64,000 nt of DNA from Phymatolithon calcareum (Eukaryota > Rhodophyta > Florideophyceae > Hapalidiales): positions 124,001-188,000 of the forward strand of contig OZ345377.1 in assembly GCA_977006965.1 (NCBI GenBank), in the 5' to 3' direction. The position numbers and the translations under genes are program-made. Each line of letters opens with the position of its first letter. Position 1 is the stretch's first letter. Positions 45,020 through 56,737 of the stretch are shown piece after piece. The notes beneath the pieces are model-generated. The model was not told the origin of the DNA, did not search any database, and saw only the letters and a list, made by a program, of their open reading frames with translations.

Positions 45020-46570
45020 ATAATCAAATATGATATTGCAGCTCGAAATCGCTCGGGTCACTCCGCTCAAGAATCATGTCACGTCCGACACCATTTCGCC
45101 TGAGTTCTGAAAGTTTCTTACATTGATCAATTGCCTGCTCACTTGTTTCGCATAATTTTAGGTCTATTGCTTTCTGGCTGCGATCCCGTACCTCTTTGCG
45201 CTTTCCCAATCATGATCCAATTACTCTATGTGAGAAAAATGGCTTCAGATTGTCAATTTCAGGCATTAGGGACATTGACCGCTCGCTTACCACGATGTGT
45301 CGTTGTTGAAGTCCACGCACGCATAATCCGCTGAAGGAAGTTCCACGTGATAATGAAACATATGCAATCCCTGCTGGGCACCAAGTACCCACTTTTTTGA
45401 AGTCAACAGATACTGAGCTTAGAGTAAGACCATTAGCTCTATGGACAATTAATGCGTACGCTGGTACAAGTGGTACTTGCTTTCGGAAGCAAAGGACTGT
45501 TGAGTCAAGCCCGAACACTTCGTAACGAGTCGAGTGTACGAGGAACAGCCCGTCAGTTCCGCTTGTTTCAATTCGCAAGCACAAAAGCCCTCGCGGTCCT
45601 TCGTGCTTTTCAATAGAATGGACTTTCGAACGAGTCCCGGGGAGAAGAGTTCTGACCTTTCTAGTTAGATTTGACAGTAACAGTTTCTGGGGCAGAGACA
45701 GAAATCCTCTTCGCCAGCTCAGAAGTACGAGATGTGCAGGACGTGTCTTCACATCTGCTCGTATATTCCGTGCCGGGGATTAATCTCAGTGCTGCACGAT
45801 TCACGTCGTCGACTTGATAATTTCTCGGGCACAAGATTGTGTGCGAGAATGGACCACAGTCCCATTTCGATCCGGCAGCGTTAATGTGCGCAATATCTTG
45901 GATACTAGATCAACCCAGGCGCATCCTGTTTAGGATGCTGTAAAACTCCGTGCCTTGCCCTTGCCTATGATTTCCGATCAGAAGTGCAATCACGCCCGTC
46001 CCAAGACCACCAAACAGAAGAACCCAAGTTTGAGAAGAAAGCAAAGGTACAAATACTTCGCTTGGGTAATCGACACCAATAGGCTCAAGTTGAAAAGGGT
46101 CTCCTGCCACAATAAGATGTCGAGATCCCATTGGCAGGCTGCTGAGCGCTCTGATTTCGAAGTGTGGCTCAGCACCCAATTCATAGCGTCTAGCACATGC
46201 GCTTTTAGCACGGTTATCTCGTCCACAGCTATTGCCTTGACGTTCGCGAAAATTCGCATAGCTTCTTGTTCTTCTCCACGTGCTGCCACAGCTCCGCCTT
46301 GTTGAAGTTGAATCCCGCCCGCACGCCAAAGATCAAATGAATAGTGATACCGTGAATGTTTGCGGCAGCTTGATTGGTTCATGCGCAAGCCACGACACAA
46401 GATGGAGAGTGTCGTTCTCTAGCTTCTTGAAGAATTCGTGTCAACATGAAAGATTTTCCCGACCCCGCTCCACAAAAAGTGCAACACTTCGACCTTCACG
46501 AAACGCGGTCATCGCCCATAACTGATTGAAATTATATCCGGAATCGGTTTTTTTCTCCATTTCTCTCAGA
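45020..46570 (-). pseudogene. Pif1-like DNA helicase, decayed
   Basis: Helicase motifs appear in order on the minus strand but in different frames: a Walker A-like SGVGK near 46455-46470, AVDEITVL (motif II) near 46212-46232, GDPFQLEPIG (motif III) near 46075-46107, the pre-motif R/D...NRMRLG near 45910, PLVPAYALIVHRANGLTLSS near 45415-45475, and GIAYVSLSRGTS (motif VI) near 45340-45375. Pif1 helicases are 5'-3' ATPases; domesticated and transposon versions (for example Helitron) are common. Frameshifts and stops show it is inactive. No Helitron Rep motif was seen. Confidence 0.8.
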
Positions 46571-47227
46571 TCGGTGCCGCAAAACAACGATGAGGCCTTG
46601 TGCGGTAGGCAGTTGGTCTGGTATTCTACCTCCTGTCGTCCGTCCCTGTCCGAGGCTTATGATTCGCACTGATATTTCGCAACATGCCACAGGCCTCAAT
46701 CAAATATGACAAGCAGCCCCGCATTTGTGCTGATAGATCTGAAAAACAGTACAGTTCACATGGCAGCCCGTGTGATATGAATACGCCCTGTATTGGAATT
46801 GCAACTCTTTAGAACCTTCGTTAAAATCTGTCTTCTTCGTTTCAACATTGCAATGGTGCTTAATGGTATACTTAGATGTTGGAAATACAACAACGTTCCT
46901 CTCTATGGCTTAATATTCCTTTCAAGCGCCCTATCCCGTGCGTACCATTCCAGCATATTTCCAAACGCAAGCTCATTATGTGCCTGGGAGACTCTTCCTT
47001 TAAGCTTTCAATCGCAGATTCTTTGCGCCAAATTGTTTGTACTCCAATTGCTTGAAGCATCTTAAGACTCTTCCTGCCAACAAATTCATTTATACTTTTT
47101 CTTTAATTCGCTCATTTTCCAATTGGTCAGATTGTATCCATTTTGAAAATGTAAATTTGAGTTATCGTACCTTCCAGATCTCCCCTATTCTCATCACTGA
47201 CCCAATTGCTCGACCTTCCAGTCTCAC

Positions 47228-49355
47228 GTGAACTCCAAATTCCTCTCTCTTTCGTCATCGCAAACGAGGAACGCAGAAAGACATGGACAAGCAAAGAATA
47301 AGGATGAAAGCTCTCGTCAAGTTGTCCAGGAAGCCGCGAGAATCATTACCGAGGTTAAATGCGGCTCCATAACCCTGATTCCGTTCCGTCTGATGGACCA
47401 TCTCCCCAATCTTAACACGCTCATCCGATCTAATGATACTCTGCGTGCCAATGACATCGGCGCAGGTATCGGCGTTACGGGGTATCGTCCTCATGAGCCT
47501 TGCTGCGCGAATGAAGAGCTCCTTAACCTTGCCATTTCCAGCTACGTACTCGGCGGAAATCATCGTCTGGCCAGCACGCGAGGCTCCGGTCAGGTTCTTT
47601 TTCCTACAAATTTTATCATATCCTCTCATGTTCTAAGTTTGATGGCCCTTCTCAAGAAAGAAGACGATATTCGAATATCTAAAGGAAACCTGAAATCGCA
47701 CTTTACGGATAGAGAGAAAGCTCTCAGGTGCCTCGAGATAATTGTCGTTACCTGACAAGGATTAGAACCGTCTCCTAAGCCTCTATCATGCTTGCAGAAA
47801 GTTCAGCTCATACGCAGCTCGATTAGGAACGATCAATCTTTCGATTTTAACACTGCATCGGTGCATGACCTCCGCAACCGAATATTCCCCAGACATCCCG
47901 GATCTAATATATCGGCTATTCACTTCTTGTTAAACAACAGGATGAACAGGCGCAACAGGAATAAGCTTCTGGCGGTAGCCAGAGTACTTATTAACTCTCG
48001 CACAGAAGCTCGAATCCCCCATCTTGGCAAGTCTCCATGTTTGCTTGACGTCCTAATGTATTGGGAGTCAAAAATCCTCATGGGACCTTTTAAACAAACC
48101 CTTCTCTCAAATCTTGGCCAGATGACGGCAGAAACTCTAGAGGTTATAATGGTCGCTACGAAAGCCAGTATTGCGGACAAAAACTTCAAGACGCGGCCAT
48201 TCAATCACACCGCTTATAAGCTACATGTCGGATCGAAGGTGCAGCACAAAAGCGTGTTTAAGTTGCAGAAGCAGAAAATGGCATCCGCTCACCGCCACAA
48301 GACTGATCGAACGGATAAGCGTAAGAAACGTGCCTACAGTGCATTAGACAACAATGACATTGCTTCCCAGTCAAGCAATGAGACCAGTTATGAACGCAGA
48401 TCTGAGATGCTGACCAAGAAATCCCGTGTTACAGCCCACTTCGCTCCTCGACAGAGCAAAGGTTTGAAAGCAACGGAAAAAAATCTCATAAAGGGAAAAC
48501 ATCTACTATCTCCGGTGCCAAATCTCCCTCGGTGTCTCAAGAGAAAGCAAACGAAAACGTTACGACTGTGAATCATGGAACGCGTCTAAGTCTCTGGATA
48601 CTTCACCTCATAAATACTTATCGCCGGATTCTAGAAGCGCTTTGATGGTTGAGAAGGTGCTTGCAGCAGAGCGAGCAAGAGCTGAAGAAGCTTCTAATTA
48701 TGTTTTGGACCTACGTCAACAACTTAAGGATTCTGAAATCCGGGCGGTGGACCTTGTTAAGACTGCTCTGGAGGAGCACAAGCGTAAAAATAGAACTGTT
48801 CGTTTTCCAGACGCAGAAGTCGAGGAGGTCATAAAATGGCTATCGGAAGCAATCAGAGACAAGGATATGGCTATTTCTAATGTTCGCGCAGATGTGCAAG
48901 CGAAACGTATCGCTGAGAAGGACGAATTGCGGAAAAATATAATGGACCCTGAAATTTCTAAGCTGAAGGAACTCTTAGCCGATGCCTGCAAAGAAAAGGA
49001 AGAATCACTGAAGAGATTGCGTGTAGAGGCTGAGGCGAAACTCGTTGCAGAGAGGAACGAACTGCTCCATAAATCTGAATCTGAAAACATCGCATTGAGG
49101 GAGGAGCTGAAGAAACTGCGTGGAATACAAAGCATGCATACAAACTTTGTCCCCAAAGATCATCCTGATTTCAAAACTCTTTCGGAAGAAAATGCCACGA
49201 TGAAGAAAGATCTCGATATGCTTCGAAGGAGCTCGAAAGCAAAAGTTCTGCGCAGATGCGCGGCCGTAGCCCTTCAAGACGGGTTCAGCTTCCGTCAGAA
49301 TCCAAGCTGTTCGAGTTCTCCCCCGAAAAAACTTCGAGAGTTTATGAATCTATAG
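47228..49355 (+). pseudogene. Unknown gene in three frames, coiled-coil C-terminus
   Basis: Three plus-strand frames follow each other: 47228-47755 (175 aa), 47792-48571 (259 aa, ending in a basic Lys/Arg-rich region) and 48642-49355 (237 aa, high in Glu/Lys/Leu/Ala, a long coiled coil such as AAERARAEEASNYVLDLRQQ). None opens with an ATG. The third frame is open upstream to about 48531 (ESKRKRYDCESW), overlapping the second, so the three are probably one gene with two frameshifts or small introns. No domain is recognised beyond the coiled coil. Confidence 0.4.
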
Positions 49356-49359
49356 AGTG

Positions 49360-50057
49360 TTTTCGAATGTGTAGTGTACTAAGTTCAGGATATACTCTAC
49401 AGTCCCCAGGATCTTAGGATAAATCTAATTTCTTTGTTTCATTCTATTTTTCAAAGTTATGTGCTCTGAATTCTTCTCCAAGCTTTCGACCAAACAACTT
49501 TTCTGTTTTTATCACTGCACGCCCTCTCAGGGGTAGAGCGAGATATAAATCTTAAGCTCCCAACGTGAGTACTGCAGGGATGACCTTCAAAGCAAAATCT
49601 TTCACTTGATTGTTTACCGCTTGATATATCGAGCCGTTATGCTTCCCGTTCTAAATCAAATGCGACTGACAAGGCATTACTTCGTCTGAATTGCCAATGG
49701 CTAGCCTTCCATTGTGCGTTGTTATGCCTATCTTCTCGATTATGTTGACCCAGCTACTTCAAGTGGAACGTCTAGAGGGAAGCGAGGAGTTCCTCCAGAC
49801 TTTATTTCTGTTTGCTAAACAGTGGCTCACAGCGACGGAGGCATCCACTAACGCTACGGGCAAAGTATGGCACCTCAGAAGGTACGTGTGCACCGCGTGA
49901 CCGTCACCTGTTCCACAATTGTGGAATTTCTAGACATATCATATAAAGGCCATTTGAAAGGGACATTTGGCTATTCACCTTTATTTCTTTTATTTTTACG
50001 GTACATTTTGGAACGCAATTCTTATCATACTGAAGTACACGGCGCCCCCTAAATGTG
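49360..50057. other. No gene recognised
   Basis: AT-rich, with a short palindrome TTCCACAATTGTGGAA near 49909. No supported reading frame. Confidence 0.3.
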
Positions 50058-50865
50058 TTAAGGACCTACTTCCCCATCTTTGAAGCACTCTCACTGGCCG
50101 AAACAATGCTCATAAACTGGATAAAATTTTAATTATGTCGTTTGCACCGACGGGACTTCATCCAGGTTCAAGAAAATGTGTCGAAGCAAGTGAAATATTT
50201 TCAAATATGAAGTCAGCAAAAGTTTCCAATGTTCGGCTCTAATCAATCATTACAGAAAAATGCTTACTGTGTTTCCTTCGAACAGTTTCAGCTTCTCGTC
50301 AGGGGGCAACGTGAATTTTACTATATTTTTCGCCTGTTCCATTGCTGATTTAAAAAAACTTTTGGTCTCGCCGCGCGAACTTTTTTGCCACCTAGACTTT
50401 CGATTTTACCAAATTTGCAGTATTCCTGTGGTAGTCTACAACCATTCGAAACTTTTGACCGAGGCAATAAGAAATTAAACAAGACCTTTTCGAGATAATT
50501 GTCCATCTTTGTAGGCGATTCTTTTTCAAGATCAGAATTACGAAAAGTGTTCTACACTCCTTATTTCACCCCTTTTCTTCGATTCTTTTGGTTTTTGCGT
50601 AACCTACGTTCATGGATCTCTAAACAGTTTTCAAAATCCGAAGAACGGATCAGGAAGTGGTCTTAAACTGCACGTTTAAGGAGCTGTCCCGATTTTACAA
50701 AGGACCCTCTGCTGAGAATTTCTAGAAAAAGTTTCCGCGGCGCGAACACTTTTTTTGTTTAGCCAATTAAGTACTGCCATAACAGAAAGATTCCAATGAG
50801 CTTCTCGGATTCCCAAGCTCATAAAAATAAAAGTGAAAATCAAAGATGGGGGTCTAGGTCCTTAA
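50058..50865. mobile_element. piggyBac-type MITE, 0.8 kb, TTAA flanks
   Basis: TTAAGGACCTACTTCCCCAT at the left and its inverted counterpart (ATGGGGGTCTAGGTCCTTAA) at the right bound the element. Reading TTAA as the target duplication gives ends starting GGACCTA, the piggyBac arrangement. A further GGACCT end lies just outside at 50889-50900 in a palindrome. There is no coding capacity. Confidence 0.6.
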
Positions 50866-51166
50866 AACTGACAATACATGTATTTTCAGTTTTAAGGACC
50901 TACACCTCCTGCAGGAAGAGAAAAAGCAGATAATCCTATTTTTTTGAATCATCACCTATCATATGTGTGTTTCACAGCGCGTGTTTATTGGCTGAATTCA
51001 GAGTAATCCCGATTCGTAAGCGATCATTATATACAGTATACAGCACTTAGATGCAACGCCATGAGTGGCAATGCTCGCAGAAAATCCTGGTAAACCCAAC
51101 GTTGCGGATGCTATCGCTCTGACAAGCCATGCCAAGATTACTCAAAACCTCTCTATCGATGCGCTC

Positions 51167-52717
51167 CTACGGAGGACAGGCGACCGTTACGTCCCAGGCA
51201 GTGCCAGCATTGGGGGCCGTGATGGTGACTCGCACAAACGTTGACTCGCCGCTGTACGTAACTGGGACAGTACGGGAGCCGGACACCAAACCGCCGGTAG
51301 TGAAGATGGTGGCGCCCTCGTAAAACACCTCTAGCTGGTCTGGAATATTGAACATATTGTAAGACACGTCAAACGTGCCGTTCGTCTTCTTCAGGTCAAC
51401 GTTGAGCGTCGTCACGCCCTGTCCGCCAGACCGCTGCGTGCTCGGACAGCGCGCAACGCATTGATCGCTTTCCTCATGCTTCTTGCGATCCTTTTGCGCG
51501 TCTGCGTACGAGTCGTTCCCACCGTACTTAACAGCCCAGTAATAGATCTGCGCAAGAGCTGGACAGCGCAGTCTGCTGCCGATCACTGGAATCGGTAACG
51601 GAATAAAGTACAATATATCAGATACCTCGTCCGCGCAGCTGCTAAGATTGTCTCGGAGGAACTTCTCGTCGCACTCATCCTTCTTGAAGAAGCTCGTGTA
51701 GCACTTATCGTGGATACAGCACGACTCACGAAAGTCGAACACGAGCGGAATGTAATCCGGTATGAAAAAGTTTTTAACTGGATTCGTTGGACCACAGCCG
51801 TTGTCGCATTTGGCCTTGCAGAAGAGGCAGTTCACGGGGTCGCCGTCTTTGCCGACGAAGCAATCGGAGTACGTGCAGCGCCCATCGGCATTCTTTCGAG
51901 GCCATGCGCTGCATGACGCCGGCACGGCGGCTCCGTCTTGTCGCACTAAAACATTTTGCAGCTTCACATCGTTCGACACCATGCGACTGGTCACCATGCC
52001 ACTTGACGTCGGGAGGTTGCAACCGTAGTCTGGCTCGACCGGTGTCGAACCTGCCGCAGTGATGCCCAGGTTAGTAAGAAGCGATTCTGACACGAGGTCG
52101 CTCAGCGTCGCGTAAACCGTATCGACAGAAATACAAGTGCTTCCGCTGGGGCATACCGTGCTACCAAATGAAGAAGCCGAAGTCACTGACATTATCTTTC
52201 TGACGAGTGTATTACAGTTCGAGCACAAGGACTGGCTCTTCGACGGTATCGTCCAGTAAATGTTGCCTGCGACATAATCGGATGAATTTTTCACCTGGAT
52301 GAAGAGATGCTCTTTGGTGCAAGCCAGGACGACGGCGTTCGGGTTAGAGCCGACTATCACGGTTGCTGTAAAAGTGGCAGCAGGTGACACTGAGGCCGAC
52401 GGGGACGGGGTTGGCGTCGGCGTCGACGACACGGTGGGCGTCGGCGACGGGGAGTGTTTTGGACGGCAAAGGCAACGGAAGCCGTGGCGCCAACGGCGAT
52501 GGCATCTCACGATAATCCCGCGTCTGGGACATCTGCGAGCCGCGCGGCGCCACGCGTGACGGCCGATGAAGCATGTGCGCCAGCAGAAGCGCCTGGGAAC
52601 CGATGCGACGGTGGTGGCGTTCTCCTTGCCGTCAACCGTGGCAGTCAATGCGACCGAAACCAACAGCAGCAGAAGCACCAATCCAGTGGGTGGCATGCAG
52701 TTCATTGTGCGAGACAT
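51167..52717 (-). CDS. Secreted phospholipase A2-like protein
   Basis: The start is ATG 52717 (516 aa); the frame extends 44 codons upstream, but the signal peptide directly follows this Met (MNCMPPTGLVLLLLLVSVAL). Order: signal peptide; Arg/Cys-rich segment (about 40-90, FCWRTCFIGRHAWRRAARRC); a Pro/Ser/Thr linker; a domain of unknown type; a Cys-rich PLA2-like core (about 295-390) with CGPTN and the Ca2+/catalytic-type motif CCIHDKCY near 331-338; and a C-terminal beta-domain (about 430-516, NMFNIPDQLEVFYEGATIF...GTAWDVTVACP) found on secreted bacterial and algal enzymes. PLA2 hydrolyses the sn-2 ester of phospholipids. The Cys-His-Asp motif supports activity, but activity is unproven. A broken twin lies at 34224-36327. 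Confidence 0.75.
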   Translation of the reverse strand: MSRTMNCMPPTGLVLLLLLVSVALTATVDGKENATTVASVPRRFCWRTCFIGRHAWRRAARRCPRRGIIVRCHRRWRHGFRCLCRPKHSPSPTPTVSSTPTPTPSPSASVSPAATFTATVIVGSNPNAVVLACTKEHLFIQVKNSSDYVAGNIYWTIPSKSQSLCSNCNTLVRKIMSVTSASSFGSTVCPSGSTCISVDTVYATLSDLVSESLLTNLGITAAGSTPVEPDYGCNLPTSSGMVTSRMVSNDVKLQNVLVRQDGAAVPASCSAWPRKNADGRCTYSDCFVGKDGDPVNCLFCKAKCDNGCGPTNPVKNFFIPDYIPLVFDFRESCCIHDKCYTSFFKKDECDEKFLRDNLSSCADEVSDILYFIPLPIPVIGSRLRCPALAQIYYWAVKYGGNDSYADAQKDRKKHEESDQCVARCPSTQRSGGQGVTTLNVDLKKTNGTFDVSYNMFNIPDQLEVFYEGATIFTTGGLVSGSRTVPVTYSGESTFVRVTITAPNAGTAWDVTVACPP

Positions 52718-53180
52718 GACTGGGTGAGGCCCTCTAGAATGGGACTGAGATGCTTGAGGACCATGGTGTTGCGTGAAAACTCCGGTTTTATCTGCATATT
52801 CAAGTAGACCATCGTGGAAAAAGAGGGCACAGTCGCAAATACTGAACAACTACCGAAACTATACGTATTTCCCAATTATATCGAAGCAAGTTTACGAAGA
52901 AACCGTGCTGGACGTGCTCTAACTTTTTTAAATGTATTTGAAGGTAAATTTTAGCTTCCGGTACATTACGTACATCTCAAGGCGGATATGATTGGCCTTA
53001 GGAGCATTGGCCGTCTTTTCAAATGTGCACCAATTGATCTGACTCTGTTGATTTTCTGGTGAAATGGTCACTTGGTTCCCCCGCGTGGAAAAGCAATGTA
53101 AATCTGCTTTTCTTGTGCAACGCAACGTGTTACTGCGCCCTCATTTTTCCAGTAGTGTATGTTTATATATATATATATAA

Positions 53181-53312
53181 CAATAGTTGAAGCACTCTCT
53201 AATTTTACGAGAGTCCCACGCACCTGTCGCGTACTGTAGTTGTATATAACAATAGTTGAAGCACTCTCTAATTCTACGAGAGTCCCACGCACCTGTCGCG
53301 TACTGTAGTTGA
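53181..53312. repeat. Tandem duplication, 69-bp unit
   Basis: CAATAGTTGAAGCACTC begins at 53181 and again at 53250, with near-identical continuations. It is preceded by a (TA)n run at 53163-53179. Copy A has one unit at 36776-36840, so the doubling is recent and private to B. Confidence 0.8.
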
Positions 53313-53329
53313 CGTTGAAGAGAGCCGGC

Positions 53330-54151
53330 TTCGGACAACCACCAAGTTGCTGTCGACTTGGGGGTATGTTCAGTATGAATAAGGGAGTCAATGACGACTC
53401 AAGGGTCCGAAATCCTGTTGGATACACCCACAAACTACGCCAAATTGGTGTAATTGTTATCGGATTCCAGCCGGCTACAAGTATCAGAATATTCAAGTCG
53501 TTGATTCTCCTCAAGTGGGAGTATGTCATCCATTCGACCTCGCTGACCAAGAAGTTATAATCAGCTATCGAAGCAACAGAGGGTCACTTTTACTAGTACG
53601 TGTTTGGAAATATGCTGCACATCGGAGAAAGCGGATGCCCGTGTTGTGCACTCGCCAACCGGGTGATGAGGAAAGCACACAAGGCTGCATGGCTCGCTAG
53701 GGGCATAGAAAGAAGGAAAAGTACCTGGAAGAGGCAGATTAATACGAAGGAAGAGAGCAGGATTTGGCAGATGGATCAAAGGATATTCGGTATCTCAGAG
53801 AAGTGAAGGAGCGCAAAGAAGAGCTGAAACAAGAGGACGACGGTATGGTGTCCAAGAAGCGCCGACTAGAGGACAAAGTTGAAGAATGGATGGCGAAAGA
53901 AGGGAGGACAATAAGAATCTCCATAGGCAAACCGAACAAGCTACCACGAGTACTACATATATTAGAGACAGAATTTCGAGTCTGCGATGCCTAAGATTGA
54001 TTTTCAACAGAGCCCCGCTGTGGAGAAAATCGACGTTGGCAACATGCTCTGGAATCGTTGCTTGTATTGAGCTTGCAGCGCTCCAACGAACACTACGTTT
54101 CACGGAATGGACGCGCAGACTGAATATGAATATAAAAGACTCACTCTGGCG
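53330..54151 (+). mobile_element. LINE remnant, family A (copy B)
   Basis: The plus strand reads IRIFKSLILLKWEYVIHSTS, MRKAHKAAWLARGIERRK and VEEWMAKEGRTIRIS. It is the counterpart of 36870-37597 and belongs with the other family A reverse-transcriptase C-termini. It is broken by stops. Confidence 0.75.
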
Positions 54152-54460
54152 TTCACCGCGATATTTCAATTTTGAGCTTGTTATTGAGACCGGTTAGGGT
54201 TACTTGCAATGAGCAACTTAGGAGTCGGCTCAATCTTGAACACACGACTGGGGTTACTCGCGATGAGCAACTTTGGAGCCGGTATGTTCTCGTCGAGGTT
54301 TAAGGTCAAGGACCTTGTCTCTCGGTATCGTTGTGAAGCAAACTTCGATGGTTGTTTTGTTACTCGCTTGCCCAACTCCATCGATGGATTAATTGGACGG
54401 CTTTTATAGTGCTCTGCGAAGAGCACACTCCAATTCCGTACCATATAATTGGTATTCCTA

Positions 54461-56374
54461 ATATCCCTTCAATTGGAAAAAATGACCACTCTAGTGGTCA
54501 TTTTCTATTTTGTGTCGCAAATTCGTCCAAAATTCATTGTTTAGCATAAAATGAACAGGGATGGTAGCTTGTGACTTGTTTTATCCGCTCGAGATGTCCG
54601 TTTAGCTAACAGCGGCGTCAATCTTGTACTAGAGACCTGGCATTGCCGAGCATCTGGGACTACTTTAGTTGTCCGTTTTAACGCAAAACTTCAAATGATC
54701 ACTACAGTGGTCATTTGAAAGGCACATAGTAACCACAATTATGAAAAACATGGTTTGTGCAATATTAATTTATGAACAGTCATTTTTCGGTCGCCAAAAC
54801 CACCTAAAACGTTCGGACTGGTTCGTGAGCGGTCTAATACGGATGTACTGTGCATTTAGTTGAGCTGCGGACTTATGCCAGCGGTGGTGTATCGCAGCCA
54901 CTAAACTTCGAACTTTTACCTTAAATGACCCCTTAAGGGCGTTCAATCACGGGCTGAATTTTAAACATTAAGCTCTAAAGACTGCGTACATAAGCTCATT
55001 AACCTCCCTTCTGTCTCTCGATGTGGTAATTCTCCTATATTTTCTGGTCCTCTGTATGTCTTTACTTATTCTCCCAGGAATCCAGGAAAGTAGTGTTTTA
55101 GGGATCCGGCGTCTAGGAATTCTGGTCTGTTACTCTTTCTAAATTCTAAGACGGCTCCTGGGAAGCACGACTATTATCTCTTCCTCTCGGTATCTTCTCT
55201 CTTATTCGTGGTGTAAGTGTAGAAAATTCGTGCCACATACTCCAACAGCTTTTCTGAGCACCCGCCTTCGGTGGCACGCCATGAGGCACATAACATGTCA
55301 TACACCTGAAACATGTCCTTACGCGACTCTCACTTTGGCTGTTGCCGCAAAGGCAGCAGTAGAATTACTGCCCTTCGAAGAAACGCTGAGGATGATTGAT
55401 AACTTCAAGTCGCAGTTTCGTACCATCCGCACTATTATAAAAGTCCAATCGCTTCCCTTTTCGGCTTAGTGCGAGTTCCTGGAGCCTCCGTTTTTCCTCA
55501 TTTGACACATGAGTGCCAACTGTACACTAAGGCCGGAAGAGATTTTACAGCATTTAGCTTGGCCCGAAATTGGATCAAATTTGCAAAAGTGGTTCCGTCC
55601 GCCAGAAATTCAGACTTTTGTGACATATGCCACGCCAGGAAGGCATTGGCCACTAATGTCTTAAGCGTCTGTGACACCAGTTTTTGCTCCCACGCCAGTG
55701 ATGACGTTGATGAACGTAAGAGAGCTCTCGATTGCGCAGTTCCATCCACTCCCCCTTTTGCTTTGGTGTATAAACTCTGTGATCCGTGTTTGAATGACTT
55801 GATAGGAAGTAATGGTCAGCTAGACTTCACGAATGAATTCATAGCTCTCTAAAACGCAACCCTTTCTTCCAGAAACTTCTTTGTTTCAGAATCCGTGAAG
55901 TCGGGTATAGTTCGGCTCTGGACGTGAGCCCAGGCCAGCACGAACGACACACGACGCTCAAGTGTAAGGTAGCAGAGTGCAATGATACTGCTTGGACAGT
56001 AGACCACAGCAATGATAAGTGCCATCGTAGGAGGCAGAAACGTACACTGAGAAATTAACCGACAGCACCACCATCAGGTGAAGAATTTGTCAGATGTGCT
56101 CTTTGGGTATGTAGTTCAAGAACGATAACTCTCCAACTGTACAAAACACAGTGTTCGACGTAGCCCTCGTGATACATCTGTCAATGCTTGAACTTGCGAC
56201 ACTCGTCTTGATCTCCACGGCCGCTAAAGCTGTTCGAGAAAGACTTGGAAACTGTCCCAGCAACTAGTTGCAAATGACCACTGTAGTGATCATTTGAGTT
56301 ACGTAACCTTGTCATAAACTCGCCCCTAAAATCCAAATGACCACTGCAGTGGTCATTTGGAATAGTAGGGATAT
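54461..56374. mobile_element. 1.9-kb DNA transposon with paired palindromic ends, unknown superfamily
   Basis: It interrupts the LTR. The ends are ATATCCCT and its complement AGGGATAT. Close to each end the palindrome AATGACCACTnnAGTGGTCATT occurs twice (54481-54504 and 54691-54718 on the left; 56271-56296 and 56333-56360 on the right). It contains a short Cys-motif ORF. No transposase that I recognise was found. Confidence 0.7.
55469..55852 (+). CDS. Small Cys-rich ORF inside the palindromic transposon
   Basis: A 127-aa frame contains two CxxC units (CDICHARK and CDPCLND) with further Cys and His between, a possible zinc ribbon or treble clef. The listed start is a GTG, so the frame may continue from 55230-55469 (shifted). 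Because it is inside an element it is probably part of, or accessory to, a transposase. Function unknown. Confidence 0.35.
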   Translation: MRVPGASVFPHLTHECQLYTKAGRDFTAFSLARNWIKFAKVVPSARNSDFCDICHARKALATNVLSVCDTSFCSHASDDVDERKRALDCAVPSTPPFALVYKLCDPCLNDLIGSNGQLDFTNEFIAL

Positions 56375-56737
56375 TGGATTTTGTGCGCAAGAGGTAAATT
56401 CGTTGAAAATAAGGAAATGTACATAAGAAATCGTATGCCCGCCTTGCGAATCGCTGGGATACAGTTTCGTGCAACTATAGGAAAGCGCTCGTGTTGCGGA
56501 GTTAATGGCTTCCTTTTGCTTCTGAATTTCACTTCAATGATTACCAGCATTCATTATGTTTCCTCTCTCAAGTTTTCTCGATTGCCACCTCATCTCTTAT
56601 ATCGATTTGCGACATCTGAATCCCCGTTTCTTGTGACATTCTCTTCCATGGTTCAGAAAGCGCAAAGAGCACAGTGTATGAAGAGAAGGGTCCTCGTTCG
56701 GTGCAACGGCCGATGCGTGTGGAATTGTTCACCAATC

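Larger units (their letters stand above)
54155..56614 (-). repeat. Solo LTR (second copy) split by a 1.9-kb insertion
   Basis: 54155-54460 and 56375-56614 together match the solo LTR at 8692-9275 in reverse orientation, including the TATAAAAG box. The end at 56614 keeps GCGACA; the other end is eroded. It sits at a point where copy A is unlike copy B. Confidence 0.75.

Noticed and set aside
45020-46570. Intact cellular Pif1 helicase
   Set aside because: Motifs lie in different frames with stops between them, so it is a remnant.
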